Below, piece by piece: positions 5,616 to 11,878 of a stretch of DNA of 11,878 bases. The translations under genes and the position numbers were made by a program. The first letter of the stretch is position 1. Each line of letters starts with the position of its first letter. The stretch lies in assembly GCA_964558115.1 (NCBI GenBank), contig CAZLCI010000062.1, positions 1 through 11,878 of the forward strand, written 5' to 3'. Under the pieces are notes generated by a model, which searched no databases, was not told the origin of the DNA, and was given only the letters and a program-made list of their open reading frames with translations. Origin of the DNA: UBA3496 sp964558115 (lineage in GTDB: Bacteria > UBA8248).

Positions 5616-7562
5616 ATGACAAATAAAAATGTAATTTGGGAACCCAATGAAGATTTTTTGCAAAACAGCAATATTGCACTACTGATGAAAAAATTAAATT
5701 TTACTGACTATAGAGAATTTCTCGATTGGTCAGTAAAAGATATACGAGAGTTCTGGGAAGTTATCTTAGAAGACATGAACTTTCAATGGCATAAAAAATA
5801 TCATACGATCCTAGATCTCAACAATGGTTTTCCTTGGGCCAAATGGTTTTTAGGTGGTGAAACGAATATAGTTACAAATTGTTTAGACAGACATGTTCTT
5901 AGCCATCGAAAAGATCAAGTTGCTTTAATTTGGGAAAGTGATGAAGGCAATAAAATTTCCTTTACTTATAACCAACTTTCTAAAAAAGTAAATCAACTCT
6001 CTAATGCGATGAGAAATGCGGGTCTAAAAAAAGGTGATGTTGCAGGAGTTTTTCTTCCTTTATTGCCAGAAGCAGTAATTACTATGTACGCATGCTTCAA
6101 AAATGGCATTGCAGTACTTCCTATTTTTTCAGGATTTGGTCCCGAGGGGCTTGCTGAAAGACTTATACATTCTAAAGCTAAAATTTTATTCACTTCAAAT
6201 GGTGCAGTTAGAAGAGGAAAAGTCATCCCTCTAAAAAACACAGTAGATACTGCTTTACAACAAGAGACCTCTATAGAGAACGTTATAGTTGTAGAAAGAG
6301 CAGATCTAGAGATCCAAATTAATAAAGGAAGAGATATTACATGGAATGAATTCATATCATCAGAATCTGAAATTGCAGAAACTGAGAATTTACCTGCAGA
6401 CAGTATTTCGATGATCATGTACACGTCTGGGACAACTGGAAAACCAAAAGGAACGGTTTATTCCCACGCAGGTTTAATGAGCGGTCCTGGACGAGAATTA
6501 AAATACTGCTTCGACATGAGAGACAACGACACAATGTTCTGGGTTACAGATTTTGGTTGGGTTATGGCTCCTTATGAACTTGTTGGATCTCATTTCAATG
6601 GACATACATGTTTTCTTTACGAAAGCGTACCAAATCATCCCGAACCAGACAGACTTTGGAAAATGATTTCAGATACAAAGATAACTCATCTTGGTCTATC
6701 TCCTACAGCAGTTAGAGTTTTAATAGGTGAAGGTGACCACTGGGTAGAAAAACATGATCTATCCACTTTAAGAGTTCTCGGTTCTACTGGTGAACCATGG
6801 GATATAGAATCATATCTTTGGTATTTCAATAAAGTAGGTTCAACAAAATGTCCAATAATGAATATTTCTGGTGGAACGGAAATAGGTGCATGTATATTGC
6901 AACCTCTACCAGTAATGGAATTAACCCCTTGTACTCTAGGCGCTCCTGCAATGGGAACCGATGCAGATGTCTTTGACGATCAAGGCAATCCAGTTCGTAA
7001 CGAAGTAGGACATCTTGTACTAAAACAACCTATTCCTTCTCTAACAATGGGATTTCTAAATGATTCAGACAGATACTTAGAAACTTATTTCTCCCGCTGG
7101 GATAATATTTGGTATCATGGGGACTGGGCTAAAGTAGACGAAGAGGGATTCTGGTATTTGTTCGGTCGTTCGGACGATACTATTAAGGTATCTGGAAAAA
7201 GAGTAGGTCCAAATGAAATTGAATCAGAAATTCAGAAACATCCTGGAGTTTTAGAAACAGCAGTAATCGGAACTCCTCATCCCATAAAAGGAGAAGCGAT
7301 TACTTGTTTTATAGTTCTTGCTAACAATTATAAAGCAACGGACGATTTAAGAGAAGAACTAAAAGACCAAGCGGTAAAATACTTGGGGAAGAGTCTAAGA
7401 CCGGACGAAATTAAATTCGTAGAATTTCTCCCTAAAACAAGATCCGCAAAAATTGTGAGAGGAGCGATCAAAAAGATTTATCTTGGAGAAGATATTCAAC
7501 ACATGGATTTAAGTTCTCTAGAAGATCCTTCACATCTTAATGCTATTAAAAACGCAAAATAA
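5616..7562 (+). CDS. AMP-forming acyl-CoA synthetase (ACS-like), first of a tandem pair
   Basis: The 648-residue length and domain order match acetyl/propionyl/acetoacetyl-CoA synthetases: an N-terminal ACAS_N-like region (WEPNEDF near residue 8, FPWAKWFLGG 72-81), the P-loop YTSGTTGKPKG (269-279), WVTDFGW (309-315), NISGGTE (416-422), YHGDW (500-504), the hinge GRSDDTIKVSGKRVGP (517-532) and the C-terminal PKTRSAKIVRG (606-616) with the expected catalytic Lys612. It would activate a carboxylate with ATP and join it to CoA. Where acetyl-CoA synthetase has WWQTE, this protein has SGGTE, and Met317 stands where that enzyme has Thr, so the acyl pocket is not the acetate type and probably takes a larger acid. 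The residue before the catalytic Lys is Ala rather than the usual Gly. About 60% identical by eye to the next gene. Confidence 0.92.
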   Translation: MTNKNVIWEPNEDFLQNSNIALLMKKLNFTDYREFLDWSVKDIREFWEVILEDMNFQWHKKYHTILDLNNGFPWAKWFLGGETNIVTNCLDRHVLSHRKDQVALIWESDEGNKISFTYNQLSKKVNQLSNAMRNAGLKKGDVAGVFLPLLPEAVITMYACFKNGIAVLPIFSGFGPEGLAERLIHSKAKILFTSNGAVRRGKVIPLKNTVDTALQQETSIENVIVVERADLEIQINKGRDITWNEFISSESEIAETENLPADSISMIMYTSGTTGKPKGTVYSHAGLMSGPGRELKYCFDMRDNDTMFWVTDFGWVMAPYELVGSHFNGHTCFLYESVPNHPEPDRLWKMISDTKITHLGLSPTAVRVLIGEGDHWVEKHDLSTLRVLGSTGEPWDIESYLWYFNKVGSTKCPIMNISGGTEIGACILQPLPVMELTPCTLGAPAMGTDADVFDDQGNPVRNEVGHLVLKQPIPSLTMGFLNDSDRYLETYFSRWDNIWYHGDWAKVDEEGFWYLFGRSDDTIKVSGKRVGPNEIESEIQKHPGVLETAVIGTPHPIKGEAITCFIVLANNYKATDDLREELKDQAVKYLGKSLRPDEIKFVEFLPKTRSAKIVRGAIKKIYLGEDIQHMDLSSLEDPSHLNAIKNAK

Positions 7563-7566
7563 AAAT

Positions 7567-9519
7567 ATGCCTAAAAATAATTCAGAAATAATATGGAAAC
7601 CTAACGAGGACTTTTTAAATAACAGCAATATTGCCCTCTTAATGAAAAAAAATAATCTTTCAAATCATTCAGAACTAATAGAATGGTCACAAAAAGATAC
7701 TTCCCTCTTTTCGAAAGCAATTCTCGAAGACATGGAAATCCAGTGGTATGAAGATTTTAAAGAGGTCCTAGACTTAAGTAAAGGGTTCCCATGGGCAAAA
7801 TGGTTTGTGGGCGGAAAAATTAATATTGTCTATAATTGTATCGACAAACATCTCACACCAAAAAAGAAGAATCACCCAGCTCTAATCTGGGAAGGAGATG
7901 ATGGAACTAAAAGAACGTTTTCATATGAACAATTGTCTTTTGAAGTATCTAAACTTGCAAATGCAATGAAGGAGTTTGATCTTAAAATTGGAAATACTGT
8001 CGGTATTTTTATGCCTATGATCCCAGAAACTATCTTTGCTATGTTTGCTTGTTTCAAGATAGGAGTTATTGCAGTTCCAATTTTCTCTGGGTTTGGTTAT
8101 CAAGCAGTTGCAGAACGTCTAACTCATGCAAATGCAAAACTTGTATTTACTTCAAATTTTGGACTTCGAAGAGGAAAAGAAATTGCTATAAAAGCACTCT
8201 TAGACAAAGCTCTTCAAATAAACAATTCAGTAAAAAAAGTAGTTGTTTTTGAAAGAACTAAGTCATCCTACCAAATTTTAAAAAATAGAGATGTGAAATG
8301 GCAAGAATTTACCTATGACAAATCTTCAGAGTCTGAAACTGTACAGTTAGACTCTGAAGCAATTTCGATGATTATTTACACCTCAGGAACTACCGGTAAA
8401 CCTAAAGGCACATTACATACCCATGCCGGTTGTCTAACTACCATTACAAAAGAAGTGAAATATTGTATGGATCTTAGAAATGACGATATTCTTTTCTGGC
8501 TCACTGATATCGGGTGGATGATGGGACCATGGGAAATGATTGGAACACAAGCACTTGGAAAAACATATTTAATATATGAAGGCACACCAAATTGGCCTAA
8601 ACCAGATAGACTTTGGAAACTTATCTCAGAACATAAGGTTACCCATCTTGGCATCTCTCCTACAGCGATTCGACTTCTTATAAATAGTGGAGAAAAATGG
8701 ATAAAAGAACACGATCTTTCAAGTTTAAGAGTCCTAGCATCTACTGGAGAACCTTGGGACCCCGAATCATATATGTGGTATTTCGAAAAAATAGGAAATA
8801 AACGTTGTCCCATTATGAATATTTCAGGAGGAACAGAAATCTGTGGTTGTCTCCTACAACCTTATCCAATTATGGAATTATCTAAGTGTTCTCTTGGGGG
8901 ACCTGCTTTAGGTGTTCATACCGACGTATACGATGAAGATGGGAAATCTATTCGTGGTGAGATAGGACACTTAGTATGTACAAAACCTATGCCATCTATG
9001 ACAAAGAGTTTTCTCTTAGATGAAAACAGATATTTAGAAACTTATTTTTCACGTTTCCCAAATACCTGGTATCACGGAGACTGGGCGATGGTAGATGAAT
9101 TAAACCAATGGTTTCTCTTTGGAAGATCAGACGACACAATTAATGTTGCAGGAAAAAGAGTAGGTCCTGCAGAAGTAGAATCTGAACTAATTCGACATCC
9201 TTCCGTTATTGAAGCTGCAGTTATAGGAACTCCACATCCTATCAAGGGAGAAGGATTAACTTGTTTTGTTGTTATTAAAGAAGGATATGAAATGAGCGAT
9301 CATCTTAGGGAAGAATTAAAAGATGAAACTACAAAATATTTGGGGAAAAGTCTGCGTCCTGAAACAATTAAATTTGTAGAAGGATTGCCCAAAACACGCT
9401 CATCAAAAATAGTGCGTAGCGCAATAAAAAAATTATATTTAGGAACTAACATCAATGATATAGACACTTCTTCAATAGAGGACTCTTCTCTTCTAGAAGC
9501 AATCTCAAGGGCAAAATAA
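7567..9519 (+). CDS. AMP-forming acyl-CoA synthetase (ACS-like), second of a tandem pair
   Basis: A 650-residue paralogue of the preceding gene. ATG 7567 is chosen because it gives MPKNNSEIIWKPNEDF, matching the neighbour's N-terminus; the in-frame ATG at 7540 would add nine unmatched residues. The stop of the first copy is four bases upstream and no clear ribosome site is present, so coupled translation is likely. Motifs are YTSGTTGKPKG (271-281), WLTDIGW (311-317), NISGGTE (418-424), YHGDW (502-506), GRSDDTINVAGKRVGP (519-534) and PKTRSSKIVRS (608-618) with catalytic Lys614. It shares the Trp-to-Gly change in the acyl pocket with the first copy. Pocket-lining stretches differ: GWMMGPWEM here against GWVMAPYEL there, and TEICGC against TEIGAC, suggesting a different acid. 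Last gene of the plus-strand run. Confidence 0.92.
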   Translation: MPKNNSEIIWKPNEDFLNNSNIALLMKKNNLSNHSELIEWSQKDTSLFSKAILEDMEIQWYEDFKEVLDLSKGFPWAKWFVGGKINIVYNCIDKHLTPKKKNHPALIWEGDDGTKRTFSYEQLSFEVSKLANAMKEFDLKIGNTVGIFMPMIPETIFAMFACFKIGVIAVPIFSGFGYQAVAERLTHANAKLVFTSNFGLRRGKEIAIKALLDKALQINNSVKKVVVFERTKSSYQILKNRDVKWQEFTYDKSSESETVQLDSEAISMIIYTSGTTGKPKGTLHTHAGCLTTITKEVKYCMDLRNDDILFWLTDIGWMMGPWEMIGTQALGKTYLIYEGTPNWPKPDRLWKLISEHKVTHLGISPTAIRLLINSGEKWIKEHDLSSLRVLASTGEPWDPESYMWYFEKIGNKRCPIMNISGGTEICGCLLQPYPIMELSKCSLGGPALGVHTDVYDEDGKSIRGEIGHLVCTKPMPSMTKSFLLDENRYLETYFSRFPNTWYHGDWAMVDELNQWFLFGRSDDTINVAGKRVGPAEVESELIRHPSVIEAAVIGTPHPIKGEGLTCFVVIKEGYEMSDHLREELKDETTKYLGKSLRPETIKFVEGLPKTRSSKIVRSAIKKLYLGTNINDIDTSSIEDSSLLEAISRAK

Positions 9520-9523
9520 ATAT

Positions 9524-10528
9524 TTAAGACGAAATATCATAAAAATCTTTCACGAACTCTACAACAGACATACTCTCTCGGACTAAAACCTTGGTTTGTT
9601 TAGAATGGAGTATGGATTCTACAAAATCTGAATGATTTCTATACATAGAAGAAAGTTTAGAAGGAATTTCGTTTGGAATTTCTAAGTCATTTTTCAATTC
9701 AGGCTGCTTTAATCCGTCTTTATGAGACCAATCAACTATTCCTTTTCCTTCAACAATAGTACAACTTCCACGAGTGCCATACAGAGACAATTTTTCTGGG
9801 GAATTTGGATACGTAACAGTAGAAGCAGTCATCACTCCCAAAATCCCATTAGTGAGTTCAACAATTCCAACTGCCAGGTCTTCTTCCTTGTAATCAGGAC
9901 GAACCGTTTTCGCAAACCCTGATATTTTCTTATAGGGACCAAGCATCCAAAGAATCAAGTCCAAATAATGGATGCCCTGGTTCATCAATACACCGCCACC
10001 TGACTCATAACCAGATGATCGCCAAGGTGCTTGTGTGAAATAATGATCATCTCGATGATAATTTATTGAGACTTCAAATAAAAAGATTTCTCCGAGTAAA
10101 TCTTGTTCTAAAGCAACTTTCAAAGATTGCACATCTGGGTGATAACGTTTTTGTGACACCACAGACAAAGTCAATTGTTTGTCTTCGAAGAATTGAACTA
10201 AAGATTTGCAAGATTCTACTTCTGTTGCAAGAGGTTTCTCAATAAGAACATGCTTCCCTAACTTACCTGCAATCATTGCTTGTTCCGCATGAAGATAGGA
10301 AGGAGAAGCAATTAAGACTGCGTCAACATCTTCTCTGTTAATTGCGTCTTCAATTTTTTGTGAATATTGACATTTATATTTGTCGGAAAAATCTTTGCCA
10401 CGAGACTCATCAAGATCATACACAGAAATTATTCTTGCATTTGTCATAGACAATAATACTTGCGCATGCCTATCTCCCATGAGACCACAGCCTATCAAAG
10501 CAAAACCTAGAGAAAATTTTTCTTCCAA
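9524..10528 (-). CDS. Gfo/Idh/MocA-family NAD(P)-dependent oxidoreductase
   Basis: The 334-residue product has an N-terminal Rossmann domain with IGCGLMGDRHA (12-22), the family lysine motif EKPLA (97-101, Lys98) and the C-terminal catalytic block SGGGVLMNQGIHYLDL (176-191) with His187; Asn183 replaces the more common Asp, a frequent variant. Members oxidise or reduce sugars, inositols and nucleotide-sugars. The start is TTG (10526-10528) with AAGAGG five bases upstream (10534-10539 on the other strand). It follows the LAB_N gene by 25 bases and ends only four bases from the stop of the plus-strand acyl-CoA synthetase. Its neighbours suggest a role in making or altering a sugar for the envelope glycan genes, but the substrate cannot be read from sequence. 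Confidence 0.9.
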   Translation of the reverse strand: MEEKFSLGFALIGCGLMGDRHAQVLLSMTNARIISVYDLDESRGKDFSDKYKCQYSQKIEDAINREDVDAVLIASPSYLHAEQAMIAGKLGKHVLIEKPLATEVESCKSLVQFFEDKQLTLSVVSQKRYHPDVQSLKVALEQDLLGEIFLFEVSINYHRDDHYFTQAPWRSSGYESGGGVLMNQGIHYLDLILWMLGPYKKISGFAKTVRPDYKEEDLAVGIVELTNGILGVMTASTVTYPNSPEKLSLYGTRGSCTIVEGKGIVDWSHKDGLKQPELKNDLEIPNEIPSKLSSMYRNHSDFVESILHSKQTKVLVRESMSVVEFVKDFYDISS

Positions 10529-10553
10529 ATCAACCTCTTTTAAAATAGAAGAA

Positions 10554-10838
10554 TCAAGATGACATCTTCTTTTCTTTTGCTATAAGCATTAAATTTCTAG
10601 TATATGGAACGAAATTAGGTAAATAGGCAAGCACTCCTATAATACTACCTCTTTGGAAAAAATAGATAAGTAAAATTATAGAACCACCTAAACTAAGATA
10701 CCAAAAGATTTCTGGAACGATACTTCTTCCTGCACGCTCACTTTGTATCCACTGCACAAGAAATCTAGAACCGAAACAGGTATTGCCGACTAAACCAAAG
10801 AGTTCCCAAGGTCCTAAATCAAACCCCCAAACTTGCAT
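10554..10838 (-). CDS. Stand-alone LAB_N (lipid-A-disaccharide synthase N-terminal domain) small membrane protein
   Basis: A 94-residue protein matching the LAB_N domain: FGSRFLVQWIQSERAGRS (22-39), then PEIFWYLSLGGSIILLIYFF (42-61) and VPYTRNLMLI (77-86). It has about three hydrophobic segments (roughly 10-24, 44-61 and 64-80), so it should sit in the inner membrane. In some bacteria this domain is fused to LpxB; here no LpxB catalytic part follows, and the downstream gene is an oxidoreductase. Stand-alone copies often lie beside a family 2 glycosyltransferase and an ArnT-like transferase, as here. A helper or lipid-carrier transport role is a guess. ATG 10836-10838 has AAGGAG six to seven bases upstream, 34 bases after the glycosyltransferase gene. 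Confidence 0.88.
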   Translation of the reverse strand: MQVWGFDLGPWELFGLVGNTCFGSRFLVQWIQSERAGRSIVPEIFWYLSLGGSIILLIYFFQRGSIIGVLAYLPNFVPYTRNLMLIAKEKKMSS

Positions 10839-10872
10839 TATGTTCTCCTTGTTGAGACCAATAAATTTTTAA

Positions 10873-11577
10873 TTATTTTTTAAAAGGCGAAACAAACCTT
10901 TTCTTGTACCAATAAATTGCAAGAGTATCCACAAAACCTACAAAAATTCTATTTCCCATTCCATATTTTGACACTCCAGACTTACGAGGGCGATCTTTTA
11001 TAAAAACTTGATTAATCTTAATTCCATGGAATTGGAGTATTGTTGGAAGAAACCTATGCATTCCCCGAAAGGGAACTATATCAACAAGTACTTCTTTTTT
11101 AAAAACTCTATAAGTACAGCCAGCATCTTTTATCCCATCTCTTAAAATAGTATTTCTGAAAAGATTTGCAATTTTCGTCGATATCTTTTTACTTAGAGAA
11201 TCTGCTCTACTAGGACGAATGCCGCATACGGCACCATAACCTTTAAGAGAATCTATTAAGTAAGGAAGATCTCGAGGATCATTCTGTAAATCTGCATCCA
11301 TTGTAACTATAAGTGTGCCTCGAGATGATCTAAATCCTGTCAATTGGGCTGCGCTCTCTCCCTGATTAACTGAATGAGAGAGCAGAATAACTTCATTCCT
11401 ATCGAGATCTCGAATTTTTTGAGCAGTAGAATCTGAACTGCAATCATCAACAAAAATTACTTCCCAACTCGTGTCTAGACTTTCAAGTACAGGACATAGT
11501 TCATGCCAAAGAGAAAAAATATTATCCTCTTCATTAAAACATGGGATTACGACACTTATAACTATCTTCTCATCCAT
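10873..11577 (-). CDS. Family 2 glycosyltransferase, polyprenyl-phosphate sugar synthase type (DPM1/GtrB/ArnC-like)
   Basis: From ATG 11575-11577 the product has 234 residues. GT-A fold markers are VVIPCFNEED (9-18), VDDCSSDST (43-51), MDADLQNDP (93-101, the metal-binding DAD), KDAGCTYRVF (150-159), GMHRFLP (172-178) and DRPRKSGVSKYG (195-206), which together are typical of enzymes that load a sugar onto dolichyl or undecaprenyl phosphate. It stops soon after residue 220 (YWYKKRF), without the two C-terminal membrane helices of GtrB/ArnC, so it is DPM1-sized. The adjacent LAB_N protein could provide the membrane part (inference). An alternative GTG at 11587 would add four residues; ATG is preferred because the protein then begins directly before the first strand. 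It overlaps the upstream gene's end by eight bases, indicating coupling. Confidence 0.9.
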   Translation of the reverse strand: MDEKIVISVVIPCFNEEDNIFSLWHELCPVLESLDTSWEVIFVDDCSSDSTAQKIRDLDRNEVILLSHSVNQGESAAQLTGFRSSRGTLIVTMDADLQNDPRDLPYLIDSLKGYGAVCGIRPSRADSLSKKISTKIANLFRNTILRDGIKDAGCTYRVFKKEVLVDIVPFRGMHRFLPTILQFHGIKINQVFIKDRPRKSGVSKYGMGNRIFVGFVDTLAIYWYKKRFVSPFKK

Positions 11578-11878
11578 GAATAAATTCACAATCTTTGTAA
11601 TTGAGGAAAGAAAAATCCTTATTTATTTTTTTCTCATTAAAGTAAAAAGTAACTTGAGAGCGTTTTCTATAACGATCATAAGATTTCCATTCTTCAAAAT
11701 AACCACAAAAAATAATAAAAAAGCAAGACAAAACAACAAAGGAAAAATATATCGATAATTGGATTTTTTCTTGTAAGAATAGTCTAAAACAAAATAGATA
11801 AATAAAAATAGCAAAAATGATTACAAGAAGTGGAACCAATTTGTATTCCAAAAAAGAAACAATAAAGTAAGCAGCTCC
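11570..11878 (-). CDS. C-terminal part of a membrane protein, possibly ArnT/PMT-like sugar transferase; N-terminus outside window
   Basis: The frame is open from the right edge to TGA at 11570-11572, giving 102 visible residues. A TTG at 11849 is in frame but the frame continues upstream of it, so I treat the gene as cut by the edge. Two hydrophobic helices are clear: one around LVPLLVIIFAIFIYLF and one around YFSFVVLSCFFIIFCGYF. They are followed by about 40 polar residues with WKSYDRYRKRSQ and a NYKDCEF ending. Membrane sugar transferases of the ArnT/PMT group are common partners of a family 2 polyprenyl-phosphate glycosyltransferase plus LAB_N, and some end in a soluble tail, but the visible part has no diagnostic motif, so the family call rests on context. 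Confidence 0.6.
   Translation of the reverse strand, partial: GAAYFIVSFLEYKLVPLLVIIFAIFIYLFCFRLFLQEKIQLSIYFSFVVLSCFFIIFCGYFEEWKSYDRYRKRSQVTFYFNEKKINKDFSFLNYKDCEFIHG

Noticed and set aside
5993..6424. Minus-strand open frame of 143 codons
   Set aside because: It is fully antisense to conserved acyl-CoA synthetase sequence; its length is a by-product of codon use on the other strand.
7540..7566. Upstream ATG start for the second acyl-CoA synthetase
   Set aside because: It adds nine residues not matched in the paralogue and has no ribosome site; ATG 7567 aligns with the first copy's N-terminus.
8376..8813. Minus-strand open frame of 145 codons
   Set aside because: It is antisense to the P-loop to mid-region of the second synthetase, which is clearly coding by its conserved motifs.
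10554..10838. Truncated lpxB
   Set aside because: The LAB_N domain is complete with its own start and ribosome site, and nothing resembling the LpxB glycosyltransferase domain follows.
1..11878. Mobile element, CRISPR array, tRNA or rRNA
   Set aside because: No terminal repeats, transposase or integrase motifs, regularly spaced repeats or cloverleaf-like segments were seen.

Overview
The window is AT-rich (GC looks close to one third by eye, not computed) and densely packed with bacterial genes. A stand-alone LAB_N protein of the LpxB family and an undecaprenyl-phosphate-type glycosyltransferase point to a Gram-negative (outer-membrane) organism. Four of the eleven start codons inside the window are TTG, three of them in a row. 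I cannot name the lineage. I saw no tRNA, rRNA, CRISPR array, transposase, phage gene or dedicated transcription regulator.

Layout. (1) Positions 3355 down to 1, minus strand: a four-gene run read as quinone oxidoreductase-like MDR enzyme -> FlK-like hotdog thioesterase -> family III (CaiB/BaiF) CoA-transferase -> alpha/beta hydrolase related to 2,6-dihydroxypseudooxynicotine hydrolase, the last cut by the window edge just after its nucleophile elbow. (2) Positions 3356-3700: the only long non-genic stretch, a divergent control region with a good sigma70-like promoter, an adjacent inverted repeat, and two short overlapping hydrophobic ORFs. (3) Positions 3701-9519, plus strand: VOC protein -> extradiol-dioxygenase-like VOC protein (overlapping starts) -> metallo-beta-lactamase-fold hydrolase -> two tandem paralogous AMP-forming acyl-CoA synthetases. 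(4) Positions 11878 down to 9524, minus strand, convergent with the previous run across only 4 bases: C-terminal part of a membrane protein (perhaps an ArnT/PMT-like sugar transferase) -> DPM1/GtrB-like family 2 glycosyltransferase -> LAB_N small membrane protein -> Gfo/Idh/MocA oxidoreductase.

How the genes may work together. Regions 1-3 look like one divergent catabolic locus built around CoA thioesters: two CoA ligases, a CoA-transferase and a CoA thioesterase, together with ring-cleavage-like (VOC/extradiol) and C-C or ester hydrolase-like enzymes and a reductase. The substrate is unknown; an aromatic or heteroaromatic carboxylate is a reasonable guess only. Region 4 is a separate envelope-glycan module that would make and transfer a polyprenyl-phosphate-linked sugar, with the MocA-type oxidoreductase perhaps modifying a sugar. 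These pathway statements are inference from family membership and gene order.
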